A stretch of 33,529 nt of DNA from an uncultured Prevotellaceae bacterium (GCA_900318915.1 ONMI01000017.1:1-33529), one strand, 5' to 3'. Positions 8,461 through 16,853 are shown, numbered from the stretch's first letter. The notes: generated by a model not told the origin, from the letters alone. Numbers and translations: made by a program.

Positions 8461-9096
8461 TCAGTGCTTCTGCCAGTTGGGGTCGTGGCGTACCACCAGC
8501 TCGCGGGCCAGGTCTTCTATACGGAGCCCTTTGCTCGTGAGCAGCACAATCAGATGGTACAGCAGGTCGCTGCCCTCGTAGACCAGACGCTCGTTGGTGC
8601 CGTTGGTGGCTTCTATCACGGCCTCAAGGGCTTCTTCGCCCACTTTCTGGGCCATGCGGTTCACACCCGACTCAAACAGCTCGGTGGTGTAGCTGCCGGA
8701 GGGACGCTCAGCATAGCGCTTCTCCACAAAGTCCTGCAGCTCGGTCAGGAAAAGAAGCGGATTGCGCTCCGGCATCTCGTTCTTCTCGCCCCAGCAGGTG
8801 TCGGTGCCGGTATGGCACACCGGACCGTCGGGCGTGGCTTTCACCAAAAGGGTGTCCTGGTCGCAGTCCAGCTGCATCTCGGTCAGATGGAGATAGTTGC
8901 CGGAGGTCTCGCCCTTGGTCCACAACTGCTGGCGGCTCCGGCTGAAGAAGGTCACCAGCTGGGTCGAGAGGGTCTTTTCTACGGCCTCGGCATTCATGTA
9001 GCCCAGCATCAGCACGCGCTGGGTGCGGGCATCCTGCACTATGGCGGGGACAAGGCCGCCGCCTTTCTCAAAGTCTATGTCACTCGTCTTTATCAT
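8461..9096 (-). CDS. hisI: Bifunctional phosphoribosyl-AMP cyclohydrolase / phosphoribosyl-ATP pyrophosphatase
   Basis: HisIE fusion of 211 residues catalysing histidine steps 2 and 3. The N-terminal HisI domain shows SRSRQQLWTKGETSGN (52-67), the metal site DCDQD (77-81) and CHTGTDTCW with C94 and C101. The C-terminal HisE domain from about 115 shows KVGEEALE and EGSDLLYHL, the MazG-like metal-binding helices. The start is placed at the ATG at 9096; the frame extends seven codons further to a TTG at 9117, which is less likely. The 52-bp spacer to hisF contains a small GCCGG/CCGGC hairpin at 9121-9135 whose role is unknown. It is fourth in the hisH-A-F-IE order. Confidence 0.95.
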   Translation of the reverse strand: MIKTSDIDFEKGGGLVPAIVQDARTQRVLMLGYMNAEAVEKTLSTQLVTFFSRSRQQLWTKGETSGNYLHLTEMQLDCDQDTLLVKATPDGPVCHTGTDTCWGEKNEMPERNPLLFLTELQDFVEKRYAERPSGSYTTELFESGVNRMAQKVGEEALEAVIEATNGTNERLVYEGSDLLYHLIVLLTSKGLRIEDLARELVVRHDPNWQKH

Positions 9097-9148
9097 TTCG
9101 CTTTTTGGTTTTATCAATGGGCCGGATGGACCGGCACCGTGGGCGGAT

Positions 9149-9907
9149 TCAGAGCCTTACGGCTATGCCGCAGCTTTTCAAATATTGTTTCAACTCGGAT
9201 ATGCCTATCTCACCGAAGTGGAACACGCTCGCAGCAAGGGCGGCGTCGGCCTTGCCTTCGGTGAACACGTCGCGAAAATGCTCTTTCCGGCCGGCTCCGC
9301 CGCTCGCAATCACGGGAATGGGGAGCAGGTCGCTCAAGCGGGCCAGCATCTCGTTGGCATAGCCTTCTTTCGCTCCGTCGTGGTTCATACTCGTGAAGAG
9401 TATCTCGCCGGCACCACGGTCGGCCACCTCAAGAGCCCATTCAGTCAACTCGCGGCCGGCGGGTATCCGGCCGCCGTGGATGTAGCACTCCCAACGGCCG
9501 TCTTCCTCATGGGCGTCGATGGCGCACACGCACACCTGCGAACCGAAACGCGAGGCAATCTTGTCTATCAGCGTGGGGTCTTTCAGGGCGGCGCTGTTCA
9601 CACTCACCTTGTCGGCGCCGGCCAGCAGCAGACGCTCCACGTCGTCAAGGGCGTTGATGCCGCCGCCCACGGTGAAGGGGATGCTGATTTCACGGGCCAG
9701 ACGGGTCACGAGGTCGGTGAATGTCTTGCGGCCCTCATGGCTGGCGGTGATGTCCAGAAACACCAGTTCGTCGGCGCCCAACTCGCTGTAGGCCTTGGCC
9801 AGGGTCACTGGGTCGCCGGCCGTGCGGAGGTTCACAAAGTGGGTCCCCTTTACAGTGAGGCCGTCTTTCACGTCCAGGCAGGGTATGATTCTCTTGGCTA
9901 AACTCAT
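9149..9907 (-). CDS. hisF: Imidazole glycerol phosphate synthase, cyclase subunit
   Basis: With HisH it converts PRFAR and glutamine-derived ammonia into imidazole glycerol phosphate and AICAR. The 252-residue (beta/alpha)8 barrel opens with [11 protein letters not shown] (catalytic D12) and carries the second catalytic aspartate D131 in [18 protein letters not shown] near 78-84 and [10 protein letters not shown] near 220 are the phosphate-binding loops. Its ATG overlaps the hisA TGA as ATGA (9904-9907), so translation is likely coupled. Length and motifs are complete. Confidence 0.98.
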   Translation of the reverse strand: MSLAKRIIPCLDVKDGLTVKGTHFVNLRTAGDPVTLAKAYSELGADELVFLDITASHEGRKTFTDLVTRLAREISIPFTVGGGINALDDVERLLLAGADKVSVNSAALKDPTLIDKIASRFGSQVCVCAIDAHEEDGRWECYIHGGRIPAGRELTEWALEVADRGAGEILFTSMNHDGAKEGYANEMLARLSDLLPIPVIASGGAGRKEHFRDVFTEGKADAALAASVFHFGEIGISELKQYLKSCGIAVRL

Positions 9908-10632
9908 CGTTTCAGTATCTTCTCCGGGTCTATGCGGCCTTCATAATAGGCCTTGCCGAAAACGACAGCAGGGATGCCGGCCGATTCCAGCGTCAGTATG
10001 TCTTCTGTGCAGGATATGCCGCCGCTCGCTATCAGGTGGATTGACGGATACTTGCGCATGATTTCTTCGTACAATGGGGTGGCAGGACCTTGGAGCATGC
10101 CGTCGCGGCTGATGTCGGTGCACAGAAAGTGGCGGATGCCGCGCTGGGTGTAGTAGGTCAGCAGCTCGTCGAGCGTGGTGGCACTGTCTTCCTGCCATCC
10201 GTGGATGGATATGTGGCCGTCGCGCACGTCGGCACCGATAATCAGACGGTCGGCACCATAGTGGGCGGCCCAACCGGTCACAAGCTCGGGCTCCTTCACG
10301 GCCAGCGAACCGATGGTCACCTGGCGGGCACCGGCTTCTAATATGGCCTCCACATCGCTCTCGCTCTTCACACCGCCGCCGAAATCCACTTTCAGACGGG
10401 TCGACGTGGTGATGCGGCGAAGCACGTCGAGATTCACACAGTGGCCCGCACGGGCTCCGTCAAGGTCTACTACATGCAGACGCTCGAAACCGGCGGCTTC
10501 CAGCTCCTGTGCGGTCTCCTCGGGATGGGCGCCGTATACGGTCTTCCGGCTGTAGTCGCCTTGCATCAGCCTCACACACTGGCCGTCTATGAGGTCTATA
10601 GCGGGTATCGCTTCGATGGGTCTTCTCGTCAT
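9904..10632 (-). CDS. hisA: ProFAR isomerase (HisA)
   Basis: Isomerises ProFAR to PRFAR, the substrate of HisHF. A 242-residue barrel paralogous to His[16 protein letters not shown] with catalytic D13, the second catalytic aspartate D135 in IIGADVRDG, and phosphate loops VDFGGGV (82-88) and LIASGGI near 203. It begins 14 bp after the hisH stop and its stop overlaps the hisF start. It is full length with no visible lesions. Confidence 0.97.
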   Translation of the reverse strand: MTRRPIEAIPAIDLIDGQCVRLMQGDYSRKTVYGAHPEETAQELEAAGFERLHVVDLDGARAGHCVNLDVLRRITTSTRLKVDFGGGVKSESDVEAILEAGARQVTIGSLAVKEPELVTGWAAHYGADRLIIGADVRDGHISIHGWQEDSATTLDELLTYYTQRGIRHFLCTDISRDGMLQGPATPLYEEIMRKYPSIHLIASGGISCTEDILTLESAGIPAVVFGKAYYEGRIDPEKILKR

Positions 10633-10646
10633 ACTGCTCGTCGGGT

Positions 10647-11237
10647 TCAGAGGGTGAGAAAATTGCGTAATATCTGCTCACCCACACTGCCGCTTTTCTC
10701 GGGGTGGAACTGGGTGGCGTAGAAATTGTCCTGATGTAGGGCGGCACTATAGGGTAGGGTGTAATCGGCCTTCGCTATCGTGGCGGCACAGAGGGGAACA
10801 TAATAGCTGTGAACAAAATAGACATAGGGCGATGGGCCAAGTCCGTCGAAAAGGGGCGAACGCAGGTCGTACAGGTCGTTCCACCCCATGCAGGGTATCT
10901 TGTCTTCATGACGCGACGCACGGAAACGCAACACGGGGGCGTCGATGATGCCGAGACAGTCGGTGTCGCCTTCCTCACTATGCTTGCAGAGCAGTTGCTG
11001 ACCGATGCAGATGCCCAGCACCGGCTGTCGAAGACTGCGGATCACCTCGTCCAGACCGTGAGAGCGGAGATAGGCCATGGCATGGCTCGCCTCTCCCTGA
11101 CCGGGAAATATCACTTTCTCGCTCTTGCTCAGCACGAGGGGGTCGTCGGTCACAATGGCTTCGGCTCCCAAACGGTGGAGCGCACTCTCCACCGAGAATA
11201 CGTTGCCTGCATTGTATTTCACTATGCTGATACTCAT
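10647..11237 (-). CDS. hisH: Imidazole glycerol phosphate synthase, glutamine amidotransferase subunit
   Basis: Class I glutaminase of 196 residues that channels ammonia into HisF. The nucleophile C77 is in VLGICIGQQLL, and the catalytic pair H178/E180 is in QFHPEKSG; the oxyanion-loop region is FPGQGEA near 44-50. The substitution of I for the usual L/M after the nucleophile is conservative. It is the first gene of the run that continues to fbp, and a perfect TAnnTTTG box lies 42 bp upstream of its ATG. Confidence 0.96.
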   Translation of the reverse strand: MSISIVKYNAGNVFSVESALHRLGAEAIVTDDPLVLSKSEKVIFPGQGEASHAMAYLRSHGLDEVIRSLRQPVLGICIGQQLLCKHSEEGDTDCLGIIDAPVLRFRASRHEDKIPCMGWNDLYDLRSPLFDGLGPSPYVYFVHSYYVPLCAATIAKADYTLPYSAALHQDNFYATQFHPEKSGSVGEQILRNFLTL

Positions 11238-11278
11238 TTTACTGTCTCTTTATGATGCGTTCTCCTGCTAACAGGCAG

Positions 11279-11286
11279 CAAAGTTA
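11279..11286 (-). promoter_or_regulatory. Bacteroidetes -7 box for hisH
   Basis: TAACTTTG on the minus strand matches TAnnTTTG exactly, 41 nt upstream of the hisH ATG. No clear -33 TTTG lies 19-21 nt further up. No other such box was found before the genes downstream, so it may serve the whole hisH-to-fbp run. Confidence 0.6.
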
Positions 11287-11445
11287 AACATTTTTTTCGT
11301 ATCTCACCACATTCTAAATGAAAAACACGCCTCTCCCGCCTTGTTTTTTCTTACAGCTGCCTCCTGCCGTAAGTTTCTTGCATACTTATAGGCTCTTTCA
11401 GTAGCGAATAACAGTCCCTAACTACCATCAATCAATAGAGCATAA
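11287..11445. other. Gene-free spacer upstream of hisH
   Basis: Together with the promoter box and the second repeat array this fills the 413 bp between hisH and recQ. I see no plausible gene. One inverted repeat at 11350-11373 gives an 8-bp stem (one G-T pair) and an 8-nt loop on the minus strand. It is not followed by a U-run, so it is not a standard terminator. Confidence 0.5.
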
Positions 11446-11677
11446 GTCCCTTTACCTTCCCTTTATCTCCCCTTTAATCACCCACAAATGTCCCTTTACC
11501 TTCCTTTTAACTTCCCTTTAACTTCCTTTTGCCTTCCCTTCAACTTCCCTTCAATCACCCACAAATGTCCCTTTAACTTCCCTTTAACTCCCTTTTAACT
11601 TCCCTTTAACTTCCTTTTAAATGTCCCTTTAACTTCCCTTTAACTTCCCTTTAACTCCCCTTCATCTCCCCTTCAAG
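11446..11677 (-). repeat. 11-bp phased tandem array, copy 2 (21 units)
   Basis: 232 bp parse into 21 units of 11 bp with a single 1-bp insertion (the unit at 11611-11622). The unit types are those of the array at 591-700: TTCCCTTTAAC and relatives, GTCCCTTTAAC or GTCCCTTTACC, and the spacer unit CACCCACAAAT at 11479-11489 and 11556-11566, each time followed by GTCCC. The purine-rich strand is again the transcript strand of the neighbouring genes. The last 27 bp lie inside the recQ coding sequence. Confidence 0.92.
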
Positions 11678-13504
11678 AAAACTCTTGATGGCCTTGGCAA
11701 AGGTGGCGCCGTAGCGCTCGCGCTTATGCTCACCGATACCGGGAATCTCGCCAAACTGCTCCACGGTGGTAGGCTTGTGCATCACAAGCAACTGGAGCAC
11801 CTTGTCGCTGAAAACCACATAGGCAGGCACATGCTCGCTCTTGGCAATGACCTGACGCAACTTCCGGAGCTCTTCCGTCAAACGGCGGTCTCTTGCTTCG
11901 TCGGTGCTCAGGAAGGGTATCTCCACATGGAGCTCGCGCTTCTTGCGGCCTGCGTTGGTGGGGGCGTCGTCGCTACGGCTGTCGCACAACTCCACACGGC
12001 GGCCGCCGCGCAGCACTTCCCAGCCTAAAGGAGTGACGCTCACGGCATTCCACCGGTCGTATTCTATCTCGATGTAGCCCATCTGGAGCAACTGGAGTAG
12101 ATAGTCGTTCCACACGTGGGGCGGATGCTCCTTGCCCACACCGTAGGTTTTCAGATGGTCGTAGCCGTTGGTGCGGATGGTGGCGCTGTGGCTGCCGGTC
12201 AGTATGTCGACTATTGTGCGGGCGGAAGCGCAGCTCTCCGTGCGAACCGCGGCGCTCAGCAGCTTCTGGGCCTCAATGGTGCCGTCGCGGCGCACGGGGG
12301 GATGGAAGCAGATGTCGCAGTTGTGGCAGTCGTGAGGCGATAGCTCGTTGAAGTAGTTCAGCAGAATGCGGCGGCGGCACACCGTCGACTCGGCATATTG
12401 CTGCATGCGCCGAAGCTTGTCCAGGTTCACACGGCGCTGGTTCTCATCGCTGCCGCCGTTGATGAGATTGGTAAGCTGTACCATGTCTTGCAGTGAGTAG
12501 AAAAGCACGGTCTCGGCGGGGGCGCCGTCTCGGCCCGAACGGCCTATCTCCTGGTAGAAAGTTTCTATGCTTTTGGGCAGGTTGTAGTGGATAATCCAGC
12601 GGATGTTGCTCTTGTCGATGCCCATGCCGAAGGCTATCGTGGCGCAAACCACCTGCACCTCGTCGTTGCGGAACAGGTCTTGGGTGTGGCTGCGTTCTTC
12701 CGGTTTCAAACCGGCGTGGTAGGGGAGGGCGCTGATGCCGTAGCGGTGCAGATGCCGGGCCAATACTTCGGTCGACTGGCGACTCAGACAGTATACGATG
12801 CCGGGCGAGCCGGGCCGGCGGCGTATGAAGTTCACGATGTAAGAATCTTTCTTCGATTTTGTATACCCTTTGATGACACTCAGGCGCAGGTTGGGACGGT
12901 CGAACGAACTGATGAAGATGCCGCTACCTTCTTCCACGTTGAGACGCAACTGCGCCACAATGTCTTTACGCGTTATCTTGTCGGCTGTGGCGGTGAGGGC
13001 TATAATAGGTACATGCGAAAACTTCTCATGCAGTACGTGTAGCTGGGTGTATTCCTCGCGGAAATCATGACCCCATTGGCTGATGCAGTGGGCCTCGTCG
13101 ATGGCAAAAAATGAGAGTTGCAGATGGGAGAAAAAACTGTCTATTTCTGACAAAAGTTTTTCTGGAGAAACGTAAATCAATTTCAATTCTCCACATAAAC
13201 AGCGCCGACGCACTTCGTATTGCTCCTCCATGCTCTGCGCGCTGTTGTAGGTCTCGGCAGGAATACCGTTGGCGCAGAGGGCTTCCACCTGGTCCTTCAT
13301 CAGACTGATGAGCGGTGATACTACTATTGCTGTGCCGTCCATGGCCAAGGCGGGCACTTGATAGCATAGGCTCTTGCCGCCACCGGTGGGCATCAGAACC
13401 AAACAGTCGCCGCCCGACGTCAAGCGCTCTATCACCTCCAACTGATGTTCACGAAAGGTTGAATAGCCGAAAAATTTGCTTAATATAGTAAAAAAATTTA
13501 TCAT
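11651..13504 (-). CDS. recQ: ATP-dependent DNA helicase RecQ
   Basis: 3'-5' helicase acting in recombination and fork repair. 617 residues from the ATG at 13504: Walker A MPTGGGKS (38-45), DEAH box at 136-139 followed by CISQWGHDFR, motif V/VI VVCATIAFGMGIDKSNIRW and QEIGRSGRDG, a zinc-binding set of four cysteines (CRRRILLNYF...CHNCDIC), a winged-helix region, and a C-terminal HRDC domain (VFSDKVLQLLVMHKPT...GIPGIGEHK-like). A longer frame from a TTG at 13522 is rejected because that TTG is part of the -7 promoter box. The 5' leader would then be very short. The last residues EGEMKGS and the TAA stop are encoded by units of the 11-bp array, so the natural C-terminus appears replaced or extended by repeat sequence. 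Confidence 0.96.
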   Translation of the reverse strand: MINFFTILSKFFGYSTFREHQLEVIERLTSGGDCLVLMPTGGGKSLCYQVPALAMDGTAIVVSPLISLMKDQVEALCANGIPAETYNSAQSMEEQYEVRRRCLCGELKLIYVSPEKLLSEIDSFFSHLQLSFFAIDEAHCISQWGHDFREEYTQLHVLHEKFSHVPIIALTATADKITRKDIVAQLRLNVEEGSGIFISSFDRPNLRLSVIKGYTKSKKDSYIVNFIRRRPGSPGIVYCLSRQSTEVLARHLHRYGISALPYHAGLKPEERSHTQDLFRNDEVQVVCATIAFGMGIDKSNIRWIIHYNLPKSIETFYQEIGRSGRDGAPAETVLFYSLQDMVQLTNLINGGSDENQRRVNLDKLRRMQQYAESTVCRRRILLNYFNELSPHDCHNCDICFHPPVRRDGTIEAQKLLSAAVRTESCASARTIVDILTGSHSATIRTNGYDHLKTYGVGKEHPPHVWNDYLLQLLQMGYIEIEYDRWNAVSVTPLGWEVLRGGRRVELCDSRSDDAPTNAGRKKRELHVEIPFLSTDEARDRRLTEELRKLRQVIAKSEHVPAYVVFSDKVLQLLVMHKPTTVEQFGEIPGIGEHKRERYGATFAKAIKSFLEGEMKGS

Positions 13505-13519
13505 TTCGGAACTTTTCTG

Positions 13520-13527
13520 CAAAGTTA
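13520..13527 (-). promoter_or_regulatory. Bacteroidetes -7 box for recQ
   Basis: TAACTTTG on the minus strand, a perfect TAnnTTTG. It ends 15 nt before the chosen recQ ATG, so the leader would be only about 8-10 nt. Its TTG is the false upstream start of the recQ frame. No clear -33 element. Confidence 0.6.
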
Positions 13528-13558
13528 AACTTTTTTTTTATAAAAATCTGCATGAATT

Positions 13559-13590
13559 TTTGCGATTATAATACTTTTTTGTTATTTTTG
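13559..13590 (+). promoter_or_regulatory. Bacteroidetes promoter for the HTH-DPP III-AlkD unit
   Basis: TTTG at 13559-13562 and TATTTTTG at 13583-13590, separated by 20 nt, match the -33/-7 pattern of the Bacteroidetes primary sigma factor. The first ATG is 47 nt downstream. It is divergent from the recQ promoter, so the two units share a 133-bp control region. Confidence 0.75.
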
Positions 13591-13637
13591 TAGCTGACAA
13601 TAAATGGCAATCACTTCATAAACCTTTTCTAATAGAT

Positions 13638-14108
13638 ATGGCAAAGTATAACATCACCGAAAAAAAGGAAAAAGAAGCCGCTTACCGCAGCTTGGTGAGT
13701 CCTAAGCTCATGGATGAGCTGAAGGAGAGAATCCTGGAGATTATCCTCATTCAGAAAAAGTACAAGGACAAAACCTATTCCGCAAAAAAACTGGCCGAAG
13801 AACTGGGCACCAATACCCGATACATCTCGGCTGTGGTCAATGTCAGATTCCACATGAATTACACTTCCTTCGTCAACAAATACCGCATCGATGAGGCCAT
13901 GACGCTGCTCGTCGACAAACGGTACCAGGATCTTAACATGGAGGATATCAGCAACATGGTGGGATTCTCCAACAGACAGTCGTTCTACGCCTCTTTCTAC
14001 AAAATCAACGGCATCACACCGAGAGAGTACAAAATGAAACATCTCGCTCAGCACCCGTCCATGAAAGAGAAAAAATCAGCCAAAAAGGCTAAGCAAACTC
14101 AAGCATAA
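13638..14108 (+). CDS. Small AraC-type helix-turn-helix regulator without sensor domain
   Basis: 156 residues, almost all of them an AraC/XylS-type DNA-binding domain. A first helix-turn-helix lies near 46-66 (YSAKKLAEELGTNTRYIS), followed by NYTSFVNKYRIDEAMTLL, a second near 98-112 (MEDISNMVGFSNRQSFYASF), and the family end motif NGITPREYK near 130. There is no N-terminal cupin or other ligand domain, only a charged leader, and the C-terminus is a lysine-rich tail (KEKKSAKKAKQ). In Bacteroidetes such HTH-only proteins occur, some as the output part of larger sensors. Its TAA shares an A with the ATG of the DPP III gene (TAATG), which points to translational coupling and perhaps control of that unit. 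Target unknown. Confidence 0.85.
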   Translation: MAKYNITEKKEKEAAYRSLVSPKLMDELKERILEIILIQKKYKDKTYSAKKLAEELGTNTRYISAVVNVRFHMNYTSFVNKYRIDEAMTLLVDKRYQDLNMEDISNMVGFSNRQSFYASFYKINGITPREYKMKHLAQHPSMKEKKSAKKAKQTQA

Positions 14109-16072
14109 TGCAATCGCCTGAAAGCACACCATTTCAATACGCCAACGAACGGTTCGCCGACATACAGATGTTGCGCTACCGGCTCAATGGATTCGAAAAT
14201 CTCACTTTACGCCAAAAACTTTTCGTCTATTACCTCTCCGAAGCTACGCTCGCGGGAAGAGACATCACGTTCGACCAATACGGTAAATACAACCTCCTCA
14301 TAAGAAAAACGCTTGAGGCGGTAGTGGTGGCGCACCGTTGCCTCATAGGCCACGATGACGACATGGACGCACTCTATGTCTATCTCAAGAGGGTGTGGTT
14401 CTCCAATGGTATTCATCATCACTATGGATGCGAGAAATTCGAACCGGGCTTCTCCGAAGAATTCTTCCGAAACCTGGTGAGAAACACACCCGGCCAACTG
14501 CTTCCGCTCGGCGAGGAGGAGAAGGTCGAAACGCTTCTTGAGGTGATATGTCCCGTTATCTTCGACCCGGCCGTCTGCCCGAAAAGGGTGAACCAGGCCG
14601 AAGGCGAGGACCTCGTGAGCTCCTCGGCATGCAACCTTTATGAGGGGGTGTCACAGCAGGAGGCCGAACAGTTTTATGCCGAAATGAAGGCTGCACATAC
14701 CGGCGACGGCGCTTCATGGGGACTCAACAGCCGGCTCGTGAAAAAGAATGGACGGCTCGTCGAGGAGACGTGGACGGCACAGGGCTTGTACGGCGAACCC
14801 ATAAGGCATGTCGTAGAGTGGCTGGAGAAAGCGGCAGGCGTGGCCGAGAATGAACAACAGAAGTTAACAATAGAACTGCTCATAAAGTATTACCAAGAGG
14901 GCGACTTGCACATTTTTGACCGCTATTCCATCGAATGGCTCAAGGAAACGGAGGGCGTGGTCGACTTCATCAATGGTTTTATCGAGGTGTATGGTGATCC
15001 TCTCGGACTGAAAGGTACATGGGAGGGCATCGTACATTACAAAGATATTGAGGCCACACGACGAACCCGCCTCATCAGCGACAACGCGCAGTGGTTTGAA
15101 GACCATTCGCCCGTCGACCCGAAATTTAGGAAAAAGGTGGTCAAAGGGGTAGTGGCACACGTGGTGTGCGCGGCCATGCTCGGCGGCGAGGAGTATCCCA
15201 GCTCGGCCATCGGTATCAACTTGCCCAATGCCGACTGGATAAGGGCAACACACGGCAGCAAGAGCGTTACCATAGGCAACCTCACCGAGGCTTACAACAA
15301 GGCGGCGCACGGCAACGGATTCAGAGAGGAGTTTATCGATGATGATGAGGTGCTCAGCCTGATTGAAAAATACGACGACTTGTGCGACGACCTGCATACT
15401 GACTTGCACGAATGTCTCGGACACGGAAGCGGACAACTCCTGCCGGATACCGACCCCGATGCACTAAAAGCCTACGGAAGCACCATCGAGGAGGCAAGGG
15501 CCGACCTCTTCGGACTTTATTACATAGCCGACGAGAAACTGGTCCAGCTCGGACTGCTACCCGACGGCGAGGCGTATAAGGCGCAGTATTATTCTTACCT
15601 GCTCAACGGACTTCTTACACAGCTCACACGCATTCGCGAGGGGCATCAGATAGAGGAGGCGCACATGCGCAACAGGGCGCTCATCGCTCGATGGGTGATG
15701 AGCCACTCCGACGGAAATGTGTGCCTCTGCCGGAAAGAGGGAAAAACTTTCCTGCATATCCGCGACTTCGGTGCCCTGCGCGAGCTCTTCGCCCGGCTCC
15801 TGGCCGAGGTGCAGCGCATCAAAAGCGAGGGCGACTTCGAGGCGGCCCGGCATCTCGTAGAAGACTATGGCGTGAAGGTGGAGGCGCAACTCCATGCCGA
15901 GGTGCTCGAACGGTACCGCAGGCTGAATCTCGCTCCCTATAAGGGATTCATCAACCCGCGTCTCTCACTGGTCTACAGTCCTGAAGGCGAGGTCGCTGAT
16001 GTCTGCGTCGATTATACCGAGACTTACGAACATCAGATGATGCGCTACTCTCAGCAGTATGGCTTCCTCTAA
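14108..16072 (+). CDS. Dipeptidyl peptidase III (family M49), cytosolic
   Basis: Zinc exopeptidase that releases dipeptides from the N-terminus of oligopeptides. 654 residues with the M49 zinc motif HECLGH at 434-439 (the Bacteroides form, with C for the usual L) and the second motif EEARAD at 461-466, whose glutamate provides the third zinc ligand. The conserved DNAQWFEDH-like and GINLPNADWIR regions precede them. There is no signal peptide, so it should act in the cytosol on peptide breakdown products; some relatives have a leader. The start overlaps the HTH gene stop by one base. A 37-bp gap leads to the AlkD-like gene. Confidence 0.93.
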   Translation: MQSPESTPFQYANERFADIQMLRYRLNGFENLTLRQKLFVYYLSEATLAGRDITFDQYGKYNLLIRKTLEAVVVAHRCLIGHDDDMDALYVYLKRVWFSNGIHHHYGCEKFEPGFSEEFFRNLVRNTPGQLLPLGEEEKVETLLEVICPVIFDPAVCPKRVNQAEGEDLVSSSACNLYEGVSQQEAEQFYAEMKAAHTGDGASWGLNSRLVKKNGRLVEETWTAQGLYGEPIRHVVEWLEKAAGVAENEQQKLTIELLIKYYQEGDLHIFDRYSIEWLKETEGVVDFINGFIEVYGDPLGLKGTWEGIVHYKDIEATRRTRLISDNAQWFEDHSPVDPKFRKKVVKGVVAHVVCAAMLGGEEYPSSAIGINLPNADWIRATHGSKSVTIGNLTEAYNKAAHGNGFREEFIDDDEVLSLIEKYDDLCDDLHTDLHECLGHGSGQLLPDTDPDALKAYGSTIEEARADLFGLYYIADEKLVQLGLLPDGEAYKAQYYSYLLNGLLTQLTRIREGHQIEEAHMRNRALIARWVMSHSDGNVCLCRKEGKTFLHIRDFGALRELFARLLAEVQRIKSEGDFEAARHLVEDYGVKVEAQLHAEVLERYRRLNLAPYKGFINPRLSLVYSPEGEVADVCVDYTETYEHQMMRYSQQYGFL

Positions 16073-16109
16073 GTTGGGGCTTTCATGTTATTTATTACAT
16101 ACCGTCATC

Positions 16110-16721
16110 ATGACCGAAGAAACACGCCAAAAACTGAAAGAGGTAAAGCAGTCGTTCCGCCTTATCATGGACGGAGTGGCTGCTGCCTCCATGCGCGATA
16201 AGGGATTAAACTATCACCTTAATTGGGGCGCCAAAATCACTGACCTTCAGAACATGGCGAAGGAACTGGGAAAGGACTATCCGCTCGCCATAGAGCTTTG
16301 GAAAGAGAATGTGAGGGAGTGCCGATTGTTGGCACTGATGATCATGCCGCCGGAGAAAATGCTGCCTGAGATAGCCGAATTGTGGGCAGAGACGCTGCAG
16401 ACCGTCGAAATGGCCGAAATGGCGCCTTTCTTCCTCTTCCAGTATCTCGACTACGCGCCCTCGCTCGCATTCAAATGGCTCGCATCCGACGACAAACTGC
16501 GGCAGGTGTGCGGATTCATGACACTGGCACGGCTCTTCACCGCCGGCACACTGCCCGACACCCGGGGGGTAAACGAGGTGGTCGACCAGGCCGTCGTGGC
16601 ACTGCACGACGAGTCGCTCCCGGTGAGAAAAGCGGCCATGGCGTGCCTCAACAAACTCGCTGATGCGGGGGCTCTCTACCAGCAGGCGGTCGACAGCGCA
16701 CTTAAAAAGGCGGGATTCTAA
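16110..16721 (+). CDS. AlkD-like HEAT-repeat DNA alkylation repair protein
   Basis: 203 residues, all helical, resembling the DNA alkylation repair (AlkD, PF08713) family: GAKITDLQNMAKELG, then the tell-tale LAIELWKENVRECRLLALM near 54-72, and several more HEAT-like helix pairs (for example LAFKWLASDDKLRQVCGFM). AlkD glycosylases remove positively charged alkylated bases, but many relatives have unknown activity, and I cannot confirm the catalytic aspartate. The ATG at 16110 is chosen; a longer frame from 16059 overlaps the DPP III gene and adds no family residues. It is third in the HTH-DPP III unit and ends in a terminator. Confidence 0.72.
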   Translation: MTEETRQKLKEVKQSFRLIMDGVAAASMRDKGLNYHLNWGAKITDLQNMAKELGKDYPLAIELWKENVRECRLLALMIMPPEKMLPEIAELWAETLQTVEMAEMAPFFLFQYLDYAPSLAFKWLASDDKLRQVCGFMTLARLFTAGTLPDTRGVNEVVDQAVVALHDESLPVRKAAMACLNKLADAGALYQQAVDSALKKAGF

Positions 16722-16739
16722 CCTTTAAGGCCTTTTTTT
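16704..16739 (+). terminator. Intrinsic terminator of the HTH-DPP III-AlkD unit
   Basis: AAAAAGGC at 16704-16711 pairs with GCCTTTTT at 16730-16737, followed by more T (to 16739). The left arm lies inside the last codons of the AlkD-like gene and the loop contains its stop. Confidence 0.65.
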
Positions 16740-16782
16740 CGTTAATCTTCTATAATCCTGCTCCTTTTCGTAATTATTTAGT

Positions 16783-16790
16783 TACCTTTG
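16783..16790 (+). promoter_or_regulatory. Bacteroidetes -7 box for the Fur-purA-hisS unit
   Basis: TACCTTTG is a perfect TAnnTTTG, 63 nt before the chosen Fur-family ATG. Its TTG is the false upstream start of that frame. The -33 region is only TTTTC. Confidence 0.6.
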
Positions 16791-16853
16791 CATCACTTAT
16801 TTGCTGCGACTTCGGTGCCACACGGCCCTGAGCCGCAGTCAAGTTGTGTGGAT

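Noticed and set aside
9121-9135. Terminator or attenuator between hisF and hisIE
   Set aside because: Only a 5-bp stem with no U-run; too weak to call.
13505-13522. TTG start for recQ
   Set aside because: The TTG belongs to the TAACTTTG promoter box; an ATG six codons later opens the normal RecQ N-terminus.
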